From assembly GCA_947493695.1 (NCBI GenBank), contig CANLSF010000009.1, positions 1 to 64,000 on the forward strand: a stretch of DNA of 64,000 bases, written 5' to 3'. The DNA comes from an uncultured Kiloniellaceae bacterium (GTDB lineage: Bacteria > Pseudomonadota > Alphaproteobacteria > Kiloniellales > Kiloniellaceae). The first letter of the stretch is position 1. Every line of letters begins with the position of its first letter. Below the pieces are notes generated by a model. That model was not told the origin of the DNA. It worked only from the letters and a program-made list of their open reading frames with translations, and did not search any database. The translations under genes were made by a program, and so were the position numbers. This document shows, piece by piece, positions 8,101 through 16,117 of this stretch.

Positions 8101-9033
8101 ATGGCGATCTCTCTTAAGGCGATGGACTATTTCACGACCGCTCTACGTCATGGGAACATTGCCAAAGCCGCGACTGAGTTGAACATTGCGGCCTCTGCCG
8201 TGTCCGCCGCAATTGATCAAATTGAGACGGCGTTCGATCTGACCCTGATCACAAGACAGCGCTCGCGCGGCATAGAGGCCACTGCCAGCGGACGTCTTCT
8301 GGCGCAAAAGTTCGAAGCTTTGCTCGAGGATTACCGTTCGGTTCTTTCCGAAGGCGCTGACTTGAAGGCGGCGCTGAAGGGTACGTTACGTATCGGATAC
8401 TACGCACCGATTGCCCCTGCTTTCCTGCCATCCATCCTGTCTTCCTTCGTACCGGAAGACAGTCAGGTCATGCTGCATCTTGAAGAGTGCGACAACGACG
8501 GCGCACAGGAAGGATTACTGAACGGACGTTACGACGCGATTCTCTTCGTCAGTGAAGATGTCCGCCCCACCATCGACTTTGATGTTCTGGTCGAGGCCCC
8601 GGCCTACTGTCTATTGCCCAAGTCGCATCGGCTGGCCAAAGAAAGCAGCGTAACAATGGCGCAAATTGCCGGAGAGCCCCTGGTCGTCCTCAACCGTCCT
8701 GTTGCAGCCAGCTATTATCAGAGCCTCTTTGATGGCCAGAGTAAGGAGATCTCAATTGCCGCTTATGCAAACTCGACAGAGATGGTTCGCAGTCTGGTCA
8801 GTGCTGGCCACGGCTGTGCCGTTCTCAACATGCAGCCACTGACGTCGACAAGCTATAGCGGCGCCAAGGTGGTCGGATTGCCGATTTCCGACCCCTTGCC
8901 GCCTTTGACCCTTGCCATCGGCTATGACAAATCTCGTCCTCGCCGATTGGTGCAGCATTTCGTCGATGCCTGTCGTGCGCACTTCAGCCACGCCGGGCCG
9001 CAACGCTGTCTCGTTGAAAAACATCAGGCCTAG
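8101..9033 (+). CDS. LysR family transcriptional regulator
   Basis: A 310-residue LysR regulator. The winged-helix domain occupies residues about 4-62 (YFTTALRHGNIAKAATELNIAASAVSAAIDQIE), followed by the linker helix and a periplasmic-binding-like effector domain from about 90 to 295. The effector is unknown. The gene is divergent from the sterol-desaturase-like gene and separated from it by an AT-rich inverted repeat, the usual arrangement for a LysR regulator and its target. ATG 8101 directly precedes the conserved DNA-binding helix, so the start is well placed. Tandem hairpins follow the stop. Confidence 0.9.
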   Translation: MAISLKAMDYFTTALRHGNIAKAATELNIAASAVSAAIDQIETAFDLTLITRQRSRGIEATASGRLLAQKFEALLEDYRSVLSEGADLKAALKGTLRIGYYAPIAPAFLPSILSSFVPEDSQVMLHLEECDNDGAQEGLLNGRYDAILFVSEDVRPTIDFDVLVEAPAYCLLPKSHRLAKESSVTMAQIAGEPLVVLNRPVAASYYQSLFDGQSKEISIAAYANSTEMVRSLVSAGHGCAVLNMQPLTSTSYSGAKVVGLPISDPLPPLTLAIGYDKSRPRRLVQHFVDACRAHFSHAGPQRCLVEKHQA

Positions 9034-9111
9034 AAGGCGAGCGACGACTTTGCCCGGCGGGACCGTCGCTTCTTCCGCAACGGCGCGGGCTAGCGGACCA
9101 GACAATTCACG

Positions 9112-9174
9112 TGGGCGCAGTCAGCGGGTGTTGCCTGCGCCCATGGGGCTGAACGCTCATCACGATCAGCCCCA
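9112..9174. terminator. Two tandem hairpins between convergent genes
   Basis: TGGGCGCAG (9112-9120) pairs with CTGCGCCCA (9135-9143), loop 14; immediately next, TGGGGCTGA (9144-9152) pairs with TCAGCCCCA (9166-9174), loop 13. Both are perfect 9-bp GC-rich stems lying between the convergent ends of the LysR gene and zinT. They lack clear T tracts, so they are better called a bidirectional transcription barrier or RNA 3'-end stabiliser than a canonical terminator. Confidence 0.5.
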
Positions 9175-9200
9175 ATGGCAATAACCCAAGAAGTCTCGGA

Positions 9201-9878
9201 TCAGTGCGCCGTCATCTGGCTGACAATCTCTTTACCGCTCAAAGCGGAGGGATAGTAGGTGGGCCAGTTGGTCACTTCTTTCAGAAGCGCGGCGCGGTCA
9301 TCTCCCCAGTAGAGATGGTAATGATCGGCGGCTACGGGTGCGATGGCATGATCGCTGAACTGGATGAACCCTGGCGCGTCCTCGTCACCGCTCGCTTTTT
9401 TGAAGATGTAGCGCACACCGCGATTACCGGATTTGTAGGTCAATATTTCATAACCGTCGCTGAGGTATGTGCCTGCGACGCTCCCGCTTTTTTCGGTGAA
9501 GGTGACGCTGTCGCCCTTGATCACGATGCGGTCGACCTCGGTCTGATAGCCGATCATGTAATAGTCATGATACTCCTGCGCGGTCTTTGTACCCGACTCT
9601 GCCTTATGTTCCATGACCGGATCCAGCGTTCCGTCCTGTAAATAAGGAAAGACCGACTGCCAGTCGCCCGCCCAGTCCGCCAGCGTTCGATTCTCGATCT
9701 GACTGTCTTTGAACAGGCCTTTGTAGATGTCGTCGGATGTGTGCTTGTGGGAATGCGAGTGACTATGGCTGGAAGCCTTGTCGGCTTTTTCGCTGCTCTG
9801 CGGCTGTGCCTGCAGCGCAAACAGGATTACCGCGCCCATAGCCAAAGCGCCGATGTGCTTGGTGAGTGCCGTCTGCAT
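9201..9878 (-). CDS. zinT: Periplasmic zinc-binding protein ZinT
   Basis: ZinT (YodA) captures Zn or Cd in the periplasm and delivers zinc to the ZnuABC system under starvation. The 225-residue protein has an N-terminal signal segment (about 1-26), a histidine-rich loop HSHSHSHKH near 39-47, and a lipocalin-like metal-binding domain from about 50: DDIYKGLFKDSQIENRTLADW, a WQSVFPYL block, the HDYYMIGYQTEVDRI stretch and the conserved AADHYHLYWGDD near 185. ATG 9878 follows AGAGG. A Zur-like palindrome lies 45 bp upstream. No znuABC or zur gene is in the window. Confidence 0.92.
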   Translation of the reverse strand: MQTALTKHIGALAMGAVILFALQAQPQSSEKADKASSHSHSHSHKHTSDDIYKGLFKDSQIENRTLADWAGDWQSVFPYLQDGTLDPVMEHKAESGTKTAQEYHDYYMIGYQTEVDRIVIKGDSVTFTEKSGSVAGTYLSDGYEILTYKSGNRGVRYIFKKASGDEDAPGFIQFSDHAIAPVAADHYHLYWGDDRAALLKEVTNWPTYYPSALSGKEIVSQMTAH

Positions 9879-9922
9879 TCTCTTGAACCTCTCGTGTTTG
9901 CCGAGCTAAGATCGGATATTAC

Positions 9923-9942
9923 AAGTATGTTATAACGTTACA
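9923..9942 (-). promoter_or_regulatory. Zur box upstream of zinT
   Basis: Read on the minus strand the site is TGTAACGTTATAACATACTT, centred on the palindrome GTTATAAC (9929-9936). It agrees at most positions with the alphaproteobacterial Zur consensus, a palindrome around GTTATAACAT. It lies 45-64 bp upstream of the zinT start, a repressor position. ZinT being a classical Zur target supports the call; binding itself is inferred. Confidence 0.75.
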
Positions 9943-10235
9943 TTTCTAGTGAATATCCGATTTCCCGCACGCCGACAAGCGGCAAAGAAAGGCTCGGCAG
10001 GCTTGCCAGGGACCCACCCTATCGTGGTGACTTCAATCCGATGCGGTGGCGCGTGAAGGTGAGCGACGATCAGTCACGCCAGGTCGTTTTCCTTTGCGTG
10101 CCTCCGTAACAGCGTGACGCAAAATTAAAGACCTGACCCCAGACCCCGGCCTTGATACGAATGACGCTCGCTAGCGCGGGCGCGGGAACAGCGCCTTTGA
10201 TCAGAGGGAAAGCGGAACTGGCGTGACGATTGAGA
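9943..10235. other. Intergenic region with a recurrent AAAGACCTGACCCC motif
   Basis: Together with the zinT promoter this makes a gap of about 357 bases (9879-10235). No frame looks coding. Around 10120-10147 the sequence reads AAAATTAAAGACCTGACCCC followed by AGACCCCGG; I recall this AAAGACCTGACCCC string as common near ends of small transposon-like or RAYT-associated elements in Proteobacteria. No transposase is nearby, so at most it is a remnant. Confidence 0.35.
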
Positions 10236-10811
10236 TCACGATGCACTTCGGCGCGCCAGACGCGGCACCAGGAATGTCAGAACTGCAGCGACGGACACGC
10301 CGATTGCAAAGGCGGTAAAAACATGACCCCAGCTGTCGGGTCTTACGGTGCCGCAGTAAACGATCACCGTGAACAGGGGGACATCGAGGAAGTGGACAAT
10401 CTGGTTGAGCAGACTTCTGGCGTCATCGCGAATGTCGTCGGTGAGCGCCTCCCCCTGGGCAAGCGCGTCGCGAGAACGGCGCAGGGTTCTGCGAAACTGG
10501 ATGCGCGTCACCGTATTGCCTTCGACAAACTCAAAGAGAAACAAACCCCACATGCCGACGATCCAGGGTTCTTCGAAGAAGCCCAGCCCTAGTTCAAGAA
10601 TGAGGAAAAACCCCGATGTGCCGACGAGCACGGCGCCGGGGACGGCAATGCTGTCGTAAAAGATCGCCGTGTAGCGCGCTGCTTCGGCAAAGGCTTTCAT
10701 GTCGTTGGTCCGGTAGGCCTGATATTCGGAAACGAAGACCGCCAGCAGTCCTCCACCCAGCAGAATGAAACCGACGATGTGGCAGAACTTAAGAAGTGTG
10801 TAGGTGTCCAT
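10236..10811 (-). CDS. DUF2269-like integral membrane protein
   Basis: A 191-residue inner-membrane protein with about four to five hydrophobic segments: near residues 10-27 (CHIVGFILLGGGLLAVFV), 55-75, 82-94, 140-153 and 163-183. The early histidine in a LLKFCHIVGF helix and the overall plan resemble DUF2269 and copper-resistance-D-like proteins, in which helix histidines may bind heme or metal. Function unknown. It starts 10 bases downstream of a related 162-residue membrane gene, with a strong GGGAGG site, so both belong to the operon that also contains cytochrome b561 and the MarR regulator. Confidence 0.65.
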   Translation of the reverse strand: MDTYTLLKFCHIVGFILLGGGLLAVFVSEYQAYRTNDMKAFAEAARYTAIFYDSIAVPGAVLVGTSGFFLILELGLGFFEEPWIVGMWGLFLFEFVEGNTVTRIQFRRTLRRSRDALAQGEALTDDIRDDARSLLNQIVHFLDVPLFTVIVYCGTVRPDSWGHVFTAFAIGVSVAAVLTFLVPRLARRSAS

Positions 10812-10821
10812 TAAAACCTCC

Positions 10822-11310
10822 CTATGCTCTCGCCCGGCCTGATCGGAAACCAGGTTTCATCACTGCAATAAACAAAGTTGCCAGAGCGAGAAGCACGTTG
10901 ACCGGTCCGAAGAAGCGCTCGCGGGCGGCGATAGCGTCAAACTGCTCCAGGGAAAGCCCTCCCTGGACGAGCTGATCCGCCGCGACAAGCAGTTCGCGCC
11001 CCACGGGATAGAGTATGAGAACGGCATTGAGCAGGATCAGGACCCCCAGGACCTGATGGAGGGTAAGCCAGCGGACCTTAAAGACTCCCAATCTTCCATA
11101 GAGCGTCAAAGCCACACCCGTCACAGTCAAGAGGATCAGGCCGGGAAGCGTCACATAAATCGTTGCGATCGTGATCGCCTGACGCGCAAACAGCAGGCTT
11201 TGGGGGTGCTGATTGACGCCGGGAATAAGGCCCAACGAGATGTGTCCAAAGACACTTCCGAGGAACATTGCGAGCCCAAGGAAATGAAGGGCTTTAATGA
11301 GTTTGCGCAT
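10822..11310 (-). CDS. DUF2269-like integral membrane protein, second copy
   Basis: A 162-residue inner-membrane protein with four predicted helices: about 5-27, 45-68, 82-103 and 135-152. The first contains the KALHFLGLAMFLGSVFGHIS stretch, whose two histidines on one helix face suggest heme or metal binding; the third contains LTLHQVLGVLILL. It resembles the adjacent 191-residue protein in plan, suggesting the two form a heteromeric membrane unit. It sits between that gene (10 bases) and the cytochrome b561 gene (62 bases), all on the minus strand. Electron transfer is inferred from the neighbour only. Confidence 0.6.
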   Translation of the reverse strand: MRKLIKALHFLGLAMFLGSVFGHISLGLIPGVNQHPQSLLFARQAITIATIYVTLPGLILLTVTGVALTLYGRLGVFKVRWLTLHQVLGVLILLNAVLILYPVGRELLVAADQLVQGGLSLEQFDAIAARERFFGPVNVLLALATLFIAVMKPGFRSGRARA

Positions 11311-11372
11311 GTATCTTCGACTTCTGATATTTCACGTGACTTCCAGACAATGGCCAAGGCCTCGCAAACGCC

Positions 11373-11909
11373 TTAACCTGCAGCGAACCACATGCGCCGC
11401 AAGAGTCCGTCGCGCTTCAGAACCTGGTGATAGAGCGCAGCACTTGCATGAACGACGAACAGCGCGATCATGACGCGGGCGCCGATCCCGTGGGGAACGC
11501 GCGGCAGGTAATCCCAAAAGTCTGGCAAGGTTGCAGCCGAAGCCTCAAAAATGATGGGCCCCGCTCCGGACAGCAACATCATGCCGATGCCACTCGCCGC
11601 CATACCCAGAATCACGACATAGAACAGGACGTGCACTGCGCGTGAGGAACGCGCTTGCCATTTTGGCATCGGGATGGCTGCAGGCTTGCTGTCCGCAAGC
11701 CACCACCAAAGGACACGCGCAAGGGTCAGCAGCAAAACGGCTACACCGAGTGGAACATGCAGCTGCAGAAGAGCCGCTTTCGCGGCGGCGTCTTCCATCC
11801 CGTCTGCACGAAATCCCGAGGCAATCAGCATTAGGATCAAAAGAACACTGAGCCAATGAATTATTACAGCAACGCTGCCGTAGTGCGTGTCGGAACTTTT
11901 CATTGGCAT
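11373..11909 (-). CDS. Cytochrome b561 family protein
   Basis: A 178-residue four-helix diheme b-type cytochrome of the bacterial CybB class, an inner-membrane protein moving electrons between quinone and a partner. Histidines are placed as expected for heme ligation: H18 in IIHWLSVLL, H51 in LHVPLG, H93 in AVHVLFY, H140 in PHGIGARV, and H154/H161 in FVVHASAALYHQ. Hydrophobic helices cover about 12-32, 48-70, 92-117 and 143-162. It lies directly downstream of a MarR regulator and upstream of two DUF2269-like membrane proteins on the same strand, pointing to a regulated membrane redox operon. The physiological partner is unknown. Confidence 0.88.
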   Translation of the reverse strand: MPMKSSDTHYGSVAVIIHWLSVLLILMLIASGFRADGMEDAAAKAALLQLHVPLGVAVLLLTLARVLWWWLADSKPAAIPMPKWQARSSRAVHVLFYVVILGMAASGIGMMLLSGAGPIIFEASAATLPDFWDYLPRVPHGIGARVMIALFVVHASAALYHQVLKRDGLLRRMWFAAG

Positions 11910-11941
11910 CAGTCTTATCCTGTCGTCGGTCTTTCCCTCAG

Positions 11942-12391
11942 CTAGGGAACATCCGCTTCGAGCCCCTGACGAAAAGTTCGTAGGACCTGTAGCGCTTCTT
12001 CAATCTCTTCGAGGGACAGGTTCTTGGCGTGACGATTCGACCATTCGACCTGTCGCCGACTGACCTCTGCGAGCGCGTCCCGTCCCTCGGCAGTCAAGCG
12101 CACGAGCTGCGCGCGCCTGTGGTTCGGGTTCTCTTCAAATCTGACCAATCCCTCATCGGCCAGGACATTGGCAACCCGTTGCACGGCCTGTCTGGTAAGC
12201 CCCATATTCCGCGCTATCTGCGCGACGGGTAGAGGCACTTCTTCAATCGCGCCAACCACTTGCCATCTGGCGCTCGTGAGCCCGAGGTCGTTGGTCAAGT
12301 GATCACCAGCCGCCAGCAGGCGTCCGTTCAGGCGGAAAGTTTCCAGTATCAGGTCCGTTAACACGGCTCCCGCCGCGGTATGGATCGTCAT
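11942..12391 (-). CDS. MarR family transcriptional regulator
   Basis: A MarR regulator of about 149 residues; winged helix at roughly residues 45-110 of the product (TSARWQVVGAIEEVPLPVAQIARNM, then LTRQAVQRVANVLADEGLV and the NHRRAQLVRLTAEG wing), flanked by dimerisation helices. It is the first gene of a minus-strand run with cytochrome b561 and two membrane proteins. An upstream ATG at 12424 would add 11 residues, but that codon sits beside a perfect palindrome likely to be the operator, and ATG 12391 has AAGGAC at 9 bases, so I use 12391. The ligand is unknown; many MarR proteins sense phenolics or oxidants. Confidence 0.88.
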   Translation of the reverse strand: MTIHTAAGAVLTDLILETFRLNGRLLAAGDHLTNDLGLTSARWQVVGAIEEVPLPVAQIARNMGLTRQAVQRVANVLADEGLVRFEENPNHRRAQLVRLTAEGRDALAEVSRRQVEWSNRHAKNLSLEEIEEALQVLRTFRQGLEADVP

Positions 12392-12426
12392 TGTCAGTCT
12401 GTCCTTACGACAACAAGTAGTCATTA

Positions 12427-12442
12427 TGACAATATGTTGTCA
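12427..12442. promoter_or_regulatory. Perfect palindrome, probable MarR operator
   Basis: TGACAA-TATG-TTGTCA is a perfect 6-bp inverted repeat with a 4-bp spacer, 36 bp upstream of the chosen marR start. On the minus strand it overlaps a TTGACA -35-like hexamer, consistent with autorepression by the adjacent MarR protein. The repeat is direct observation; the binding is inference. Confidence 0.65.
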
Positions 12443-12828
12443 ATATAATTTTATACCAATGTTGCCGGAGTGCCCTGGAGCGACGGCGCAGAGTCGTTAG
12501 CGTCGGACTCTAACACCGTTGTATACTGCTTGATGGCTAAATCGCAGCTGCTAAATACCCGCGTTCAAGGCTCGGATTATTCTGGATCTGGCGTGATGGA
12601 GAAACGCTTCTATCGATTAAGGTCGCGTGCAGGCGGCGAGAATTTTCGGCCCCGACACCTGAGCACGCGGTTCAATTGAGTGGCGGCATTAAAGGGCTTT
12701 TATCTGCGCAAAGAACAAAGATGGCTGTTGTTTGTTAGCCGGGCAGGATCCACTGCGCCCCAATCAAATACTGCGGATTGTGCATTCAGCTCCTATCGTG
12801 CAGGCTTGCTGAGTCACGCTACTGAGCA
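12443..12828. other. Intergenic region without supported gene
   Basis: About 390 bases between the marR promoter and a membrane-protein gene. Two short plus-strand frames (12470-12679 and 12680-12907) abut but have no recognisable content, mixed codon use and no ribosome sites. Base composition is lower in GC than nearby genes. It could be the decayed 5' flank of the downstream gene; I see no RNA gene or strong hairpin. Confidence 0.45.
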
Positions 12829-13512
12829 TTGGCAACTCCGAAGGCTAAAGTCTTCCTTCCGACCAGATTTTATGAAGCAGCTGGAATACTTGTTTCGATG
12901 TACGTAATTGGCTTTTTGGCGGTTGTCTTCGCGTTGGCAGACTTCATGGGCTGGGCCCGCGCGGTCGATAAATACTTGTCAGAATTTCAATCGAATTTCT
13001 TTTTCGAGCTGAGAGAGATTTGTAAATCGCTGTGGGTTGAACCCGACCTAACTCCCTTCGATGACACCCCCACGATCGTGAAGGCAATTTCCGCCCTTTA
13101 CGCCCTGTGGTTTTGGCTTCTCCTGACCGATCTATGCCTGGGAGCCTTTTTTCAAGATCCTTCGCCGACCGCACTTTTGACGGCAATCGCGGTTCCCTTG
13201 TTCAGCGGTATTATTCTGTATTTTGCCGCCTTCATCATCGCTTTCCTGTTCAGTCTGCCGCTTCACTTTGTTTACCGTTTTGGCAGCTTTGTCCACGCTA
13301 TGCGTGAAGGAGGAACCGGCCAAAGAATATTCTGCGCTCTCCTTTTTGTATTTTACGTCCCGTTCTTTTTGATTGCCGGAACCTACCTCGCCATCATCGT
13401 CCTGAGTGTTGCGTTCTATGTCGGCATCGTCCGCTTGCTCTGCCTGCCGAGACAAGGATTTGTCGCGACGCTCGCGCTAACGCTGGGTGTCGTGGCCTAC
13501 CTGGCATCGTGA
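12829..13512 (+). CDS. Hypothetical polytopic membrane protein
   Basis: An unrecognised protein of up to 227 residues, nearly all hydrophobic: helices near 19-41, 83-108, 115-148 (two) and 165-203 (two), with a final short helix at 211-226. The loop at 43-80 is the only sizeable soluble part. No family motif is visible. The longest frame starts with TTG at 12829, whose MATPKAKV start is plausible but has no ribosome site; an in-frame ATG at 12898 would remove part of the first helix. Codon use is less GC-biased than its neighbours, and it stands alone facing the secreted repeat gene. Confidence 0.6.
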   Translation: MATPKAKVFLPTRFYEAAGILVSMYVIGFLAVVFALADFMGWARAVDKYLSEFQSNFFFELREICKSLWVEPDLTPFDDTPTIVKAISALYALWFWLLLTDLCLGAFFQDPSPTALLTAIAVPLFSGIILYFAAFIIAFLFSLPLHFVYRFGSFVHAMREGGTGQRIFCALLFVFYVPFFLIAGTYLAIIVLSVAFYVGIVRLLCLPRQGFVATLALTLGVVAYLAS

Positions 13513-13535
13513 CACGCAGCACATCCAAGGCTGTG

Positions 13536-13558
13536 TCCGGCCTCCAGCTGTAGCCGGA
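13536..13558. terminator. Weak hairpin between convergent genes
   Basis: TCCGGC (13536-13541) pairs with GCCGGA (13553-13558) across an 11-base loop, midway between the convergent ends of the membrane-protein gene (13512) and the secreted-protein gene (13587). There is no T tract, so only a possible transcription stop. Confidence 0.3.
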
Positions 13559-13586
13559 GACCGGACCGGCAGTCTCGCAACGCCAT

Positions 13587-15788
13587 CTAACGCTTACTCT
13601 TTGTCATCGAGTTGACCTTGCCTTGAGGTTTCTTTTTGTTCGGCAGGTAAAAGTCCGAGTGTTTGCACTTCTGGGGACCAACGAACTGGCCGTCTCCATT
13701 TGTTTCGCAAACATTCAGCCGCCAGTCGCCACCATCCAGCGCTTCCAGATTGAAACTCCCTTCAACACCGGTCATCTGCTTGGGAAGTTGAGCAGAGTTG
13801 TGAAGTTTGTATCCGCTCGCGGTCTTGCGCAGGAAGCTCAAGCTGAACATCTGGTTCGGCGTGACGCCGGAAAGGCGGATCTTGCCGTTTCGGATGCGGT
13901 TGCGCGGCTCGAGGATGCTGATTGCCGGTTTGGCGACCACCACCTGGCCGACCCGATTGCTTGACGGGGGCTTGGTGATAGAACCAGCAATACTTGCCAC
14001 CTTGACGCAGGCGAAATGCTTCGTCTTGAGCTTCTTGCCGATCTCGGCACCCTGAGAATTGAAGACCTTGAAAGCATAGGCAATCGTCTGCTTGGTCATC
14101 GCGGGGCCGCTCCCGCTGGCTTCTGTCTGCCCTGGTGAAGCTTTGGACGTCCAGTCGAGGTCGTGCTGAGCGGAAAACCCGCTGCCGGAGTTACCACCGA
14201 GCGACATTGCTTCCTGCTTGATCTCCTTACCGTTGGCAAAGAAAGCGACATTTCCGGACAGCGCGTGCTGAGCGTTCTGCACGTTACCGGTCAGCAGTAC
14301 CTTGCTCGGGCAGCTATAGCCACTCTGTAACGCCATGCCGGTTCCGGGACCGACCGTCAAACTCACGGTCTTTGGTTTGGGATCAACCGATGCAAAACTG
14401 TCGGCATTGTTCAATTTTTCGCAAGCGAATGTCTCCGTCCTGGTCAGACGGTCAACTTCCCCGCCAGTAGCATTGAGGAGGATCAACTCGAATTTAACGG
14501 TCTTCAGAAGAGGCCCCTGGACCGTTTTCCACTGAAGATCGTATTCTTCATCAACGTACTTGATGTCTCCATCCTTGATGCTGAAGGGTTTTATCTTCTG
14601 AGCCTGCAGGTTTGCTCTCAGGACAGCTCTACCGGAAAACGTGCCGCGGCCCTTGAATGCGCCGATCATCTTGGCTTGTACGGGGCAGATATGACCCTTG
14701 TATTTGACCTTCGTTGCGGTCGCGCCAACCTCCAGCAGTGTCGCCTGCGGCGGCAGCAGCGTTTGAAGGTCATTGGTCGGCTCGGCCCCGCATTCGAAGC
14801 TATAGTTTTTCCAGGGCGAAGTGAAATTAAGGTTCTCACCAACGATACGGATCTTGCCGGTCTTCTCTCCGGGGCCAAGGGGATAGCTGTGGGCGAAATT
14901 GCCGCTTTTACTCTTCCCGATTTTCAGGGTTTTCAGGTCACTCTCCTTGCCTTTGCCATCAACATAACGGTAGGTCACATCGACATTCGGCTTACTGGAG
15001 ACCAGTGAACCTTCAAGCTTCAACTGGCACTTCGCTCCAGCGTTGACCGGGTCGTATCCCTGAACAACTAATACCGCCGCGATGGTCGGTGGAACAATTG
15101 GCGGCGGCGGTGCCTTCTTGCACTTGACGGTAACAGACTTAATCAGAGGATTTGGCGGACCGCCATCTTCGACCTCCTTTAAACCAGGAGTCTCGTTGGC
15201 GATGCCCGACATTTTCCAAGTAACTTCACTTTCAAGTTTGACCCAAAGGCTACGATCGGTCGCGAAGATCTGCTCATTAGTCTTACCCTGAAAGTTACGC
15301 AGTCTTGTAGCCATTAGGTTGCAAGCATCTTTTGCGTAAGTCTTGTATGCTTGCAGGGGAATTGAAAATGGCAGATCGCGATCCACCCTCTTGGGCCTGT
15401 CGCCCAGGGGATAACTCTTGGCGTATTTGTACTCAGGGAATTGCTTTTTCTCCGAATGCTCGATCTGCATACTCGGCCACAAAGCCCAGGACTTGATACG
15501 ACCGAACTTTTCCGCGTTCAACGACATTCCTATCCTGCCGGTAATGGCGGGAGAGGCGCTGTCCACAGCCGTGTAATTCTCACCATCACTGTCAACCTCG
15601 ATAACAGCCTGGTCCAGCTGCGTTAAGAAGCTGCTGCCAACGTCGGCCAAGGCTTGGCCGGAGACGGCCATACCCAGAGCCACGGCACCGGCGGAAAGCA
15701 ACACGCGACGAAAAGGGCTTTGCCCATGTGGGCGGACCAGTGGGCGAATATCCCGATAACAAGCTTGAAAGTTATTTTGGTTTAACAC
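13587..15788 (-). CDS. Large secreted protein with three Cys-paired repeats, paralog 1
   Basis: An unrecognised exported protein, 733 residues from the chosen start. A long basic n-region and a hydrophobic core (LLSAGAVALGMAVSGQALA) give a signal peptide ending near residue 48. An N-terminal domain (about 50-220) is followed by three homologous repeats, about 241-333, 355-456 and 480-594, each opening with a cysteine near its start (C254, C368, C493) and closing with one at its end (C333, C456, C594), as in disulfide-stapled Ig-like folds. A C-terminal domain (about 620-715) has a WRLNVC motif. I use GTG 15788: a GGAGAAGAGG ribosome site precedes it and is conserved in the paralog, whereas the longer ATG start at 15812 would place that site inside the coding region. 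No enzymatic motif is visible. Confidence 0.75.
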   Translation of the reverse strand: MLNQNNFQACYRDIRPLVRPHGQSPFRRVLLSAGAVALGMAVSGQALADVGSSFLTQLDQAVIEVDSDGENYTAVDSASPAITGRIGMSLNAEKFGRIKSWALWPSMQIEHSEKKQFPEYKYAKSYPLGDRPKRVDRDLPFSIPLQAYKTYAKDACNLMATRLRNFQGKTNEQIFATDRSLWVKLESEVTWKMSGIANETPGLKEVEDGGPPNPLIKSVTVKCKKAPPPPIVPPTIAAVLVVQGYDPVNAGAKCQLKLEGSLVSSKPNVDVTYRYVDGKGKESDLKTLKIGKSKSGNFAHSYPLGPGEKTGKIRIVGENLNFTSPWKNYSFECGAEPTNDLQTLLPPQATLLEVGATATKVKYKGHICPVQAKMIGAFKGRGTFSGRAVLRANLQAQKIKPFSIKDGDIKYVDEEYDLQWKTVQGPLLKTVKFELILLNATGGEVDRLTRTETFACEKLNNADSFASVDPKPKTVSLTVGPGTGMALQSGYSCPSKVLLTGNVQNAQHALSGNVAFFANGKEIKQEAMSLGGNSGSGFSAQHDLDWTSKASPGQTEASGSGPAMTKQTIAYAFKVFNSQGAEIGKKLKTKHFACVKVASIAGSITKPPSSNRVGQVVVAKPAISILEPRNRIRNGKIRLSGVTPNQMFSLSFLRKTASGYKLHNSAQLPKQMTGVEGSFNLEALDGGDWRLNVCETNGDGQFVGPQKCKHSDFYLPNKKKPQGKVNSMTKSKR

Positions 15789-16117
15789 GGCCTCTTCTCC
15801 ATGAATCATCAAATGGAATCTCAGCCAAAGGCGGAGCAGTTGTAGATCAGTCGGAGAAATCGGCGCAGGGGTTCAAAAAACCGCGCAAGCATTTTCTATG
15901 TGCCGTGGTAAATCCCACGAGATATGCCGCGCTCACACTACCCGGAAGCCACAGATGCAAATTGTGACTATTGGATTTTGAGAGCGCGGCATTCCTGCAA
16001 GATTCTCAAGCGAAGCCGCTATCTTGAAGCTTCGACGAGGTTTTTCACCTATTCGGCTTTGCGAGGACACGCGGTTCTGCGCGCGGTGCTTTTTTCATGC
16101 AGCAGTGGCCGGGAACA
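15789..16117. promoter_or_regulatory. Leader of paralog 1 with duplicated conserved block
   Basis: This 329-base gap between the two secreted-protein genes includes, at 15830-15858, a block that begins GGCGGAGCAGTTGT and ends GATCAGTCGGAGAA. It matches 17959-17987, upstream of paralog 2, at 28 of 29 bases, and both are followed by a TTCAAAAA run. The block lies about 45-70 bases upstream of each GTG start. Because the flanking noncoding sequence has diverged, it is likely a functional promoter or 5'UTR element. I see no obvious terminator hairpin after paralog 2 in the rest of the gap. Confidence 0.55.

Noticed and set aside
12470-12907. Two adjacent short plus-strand frames as a small operon
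   Set aside because: No ribosome sites, no recognisable protein and composition unlike the neighbouring genes.
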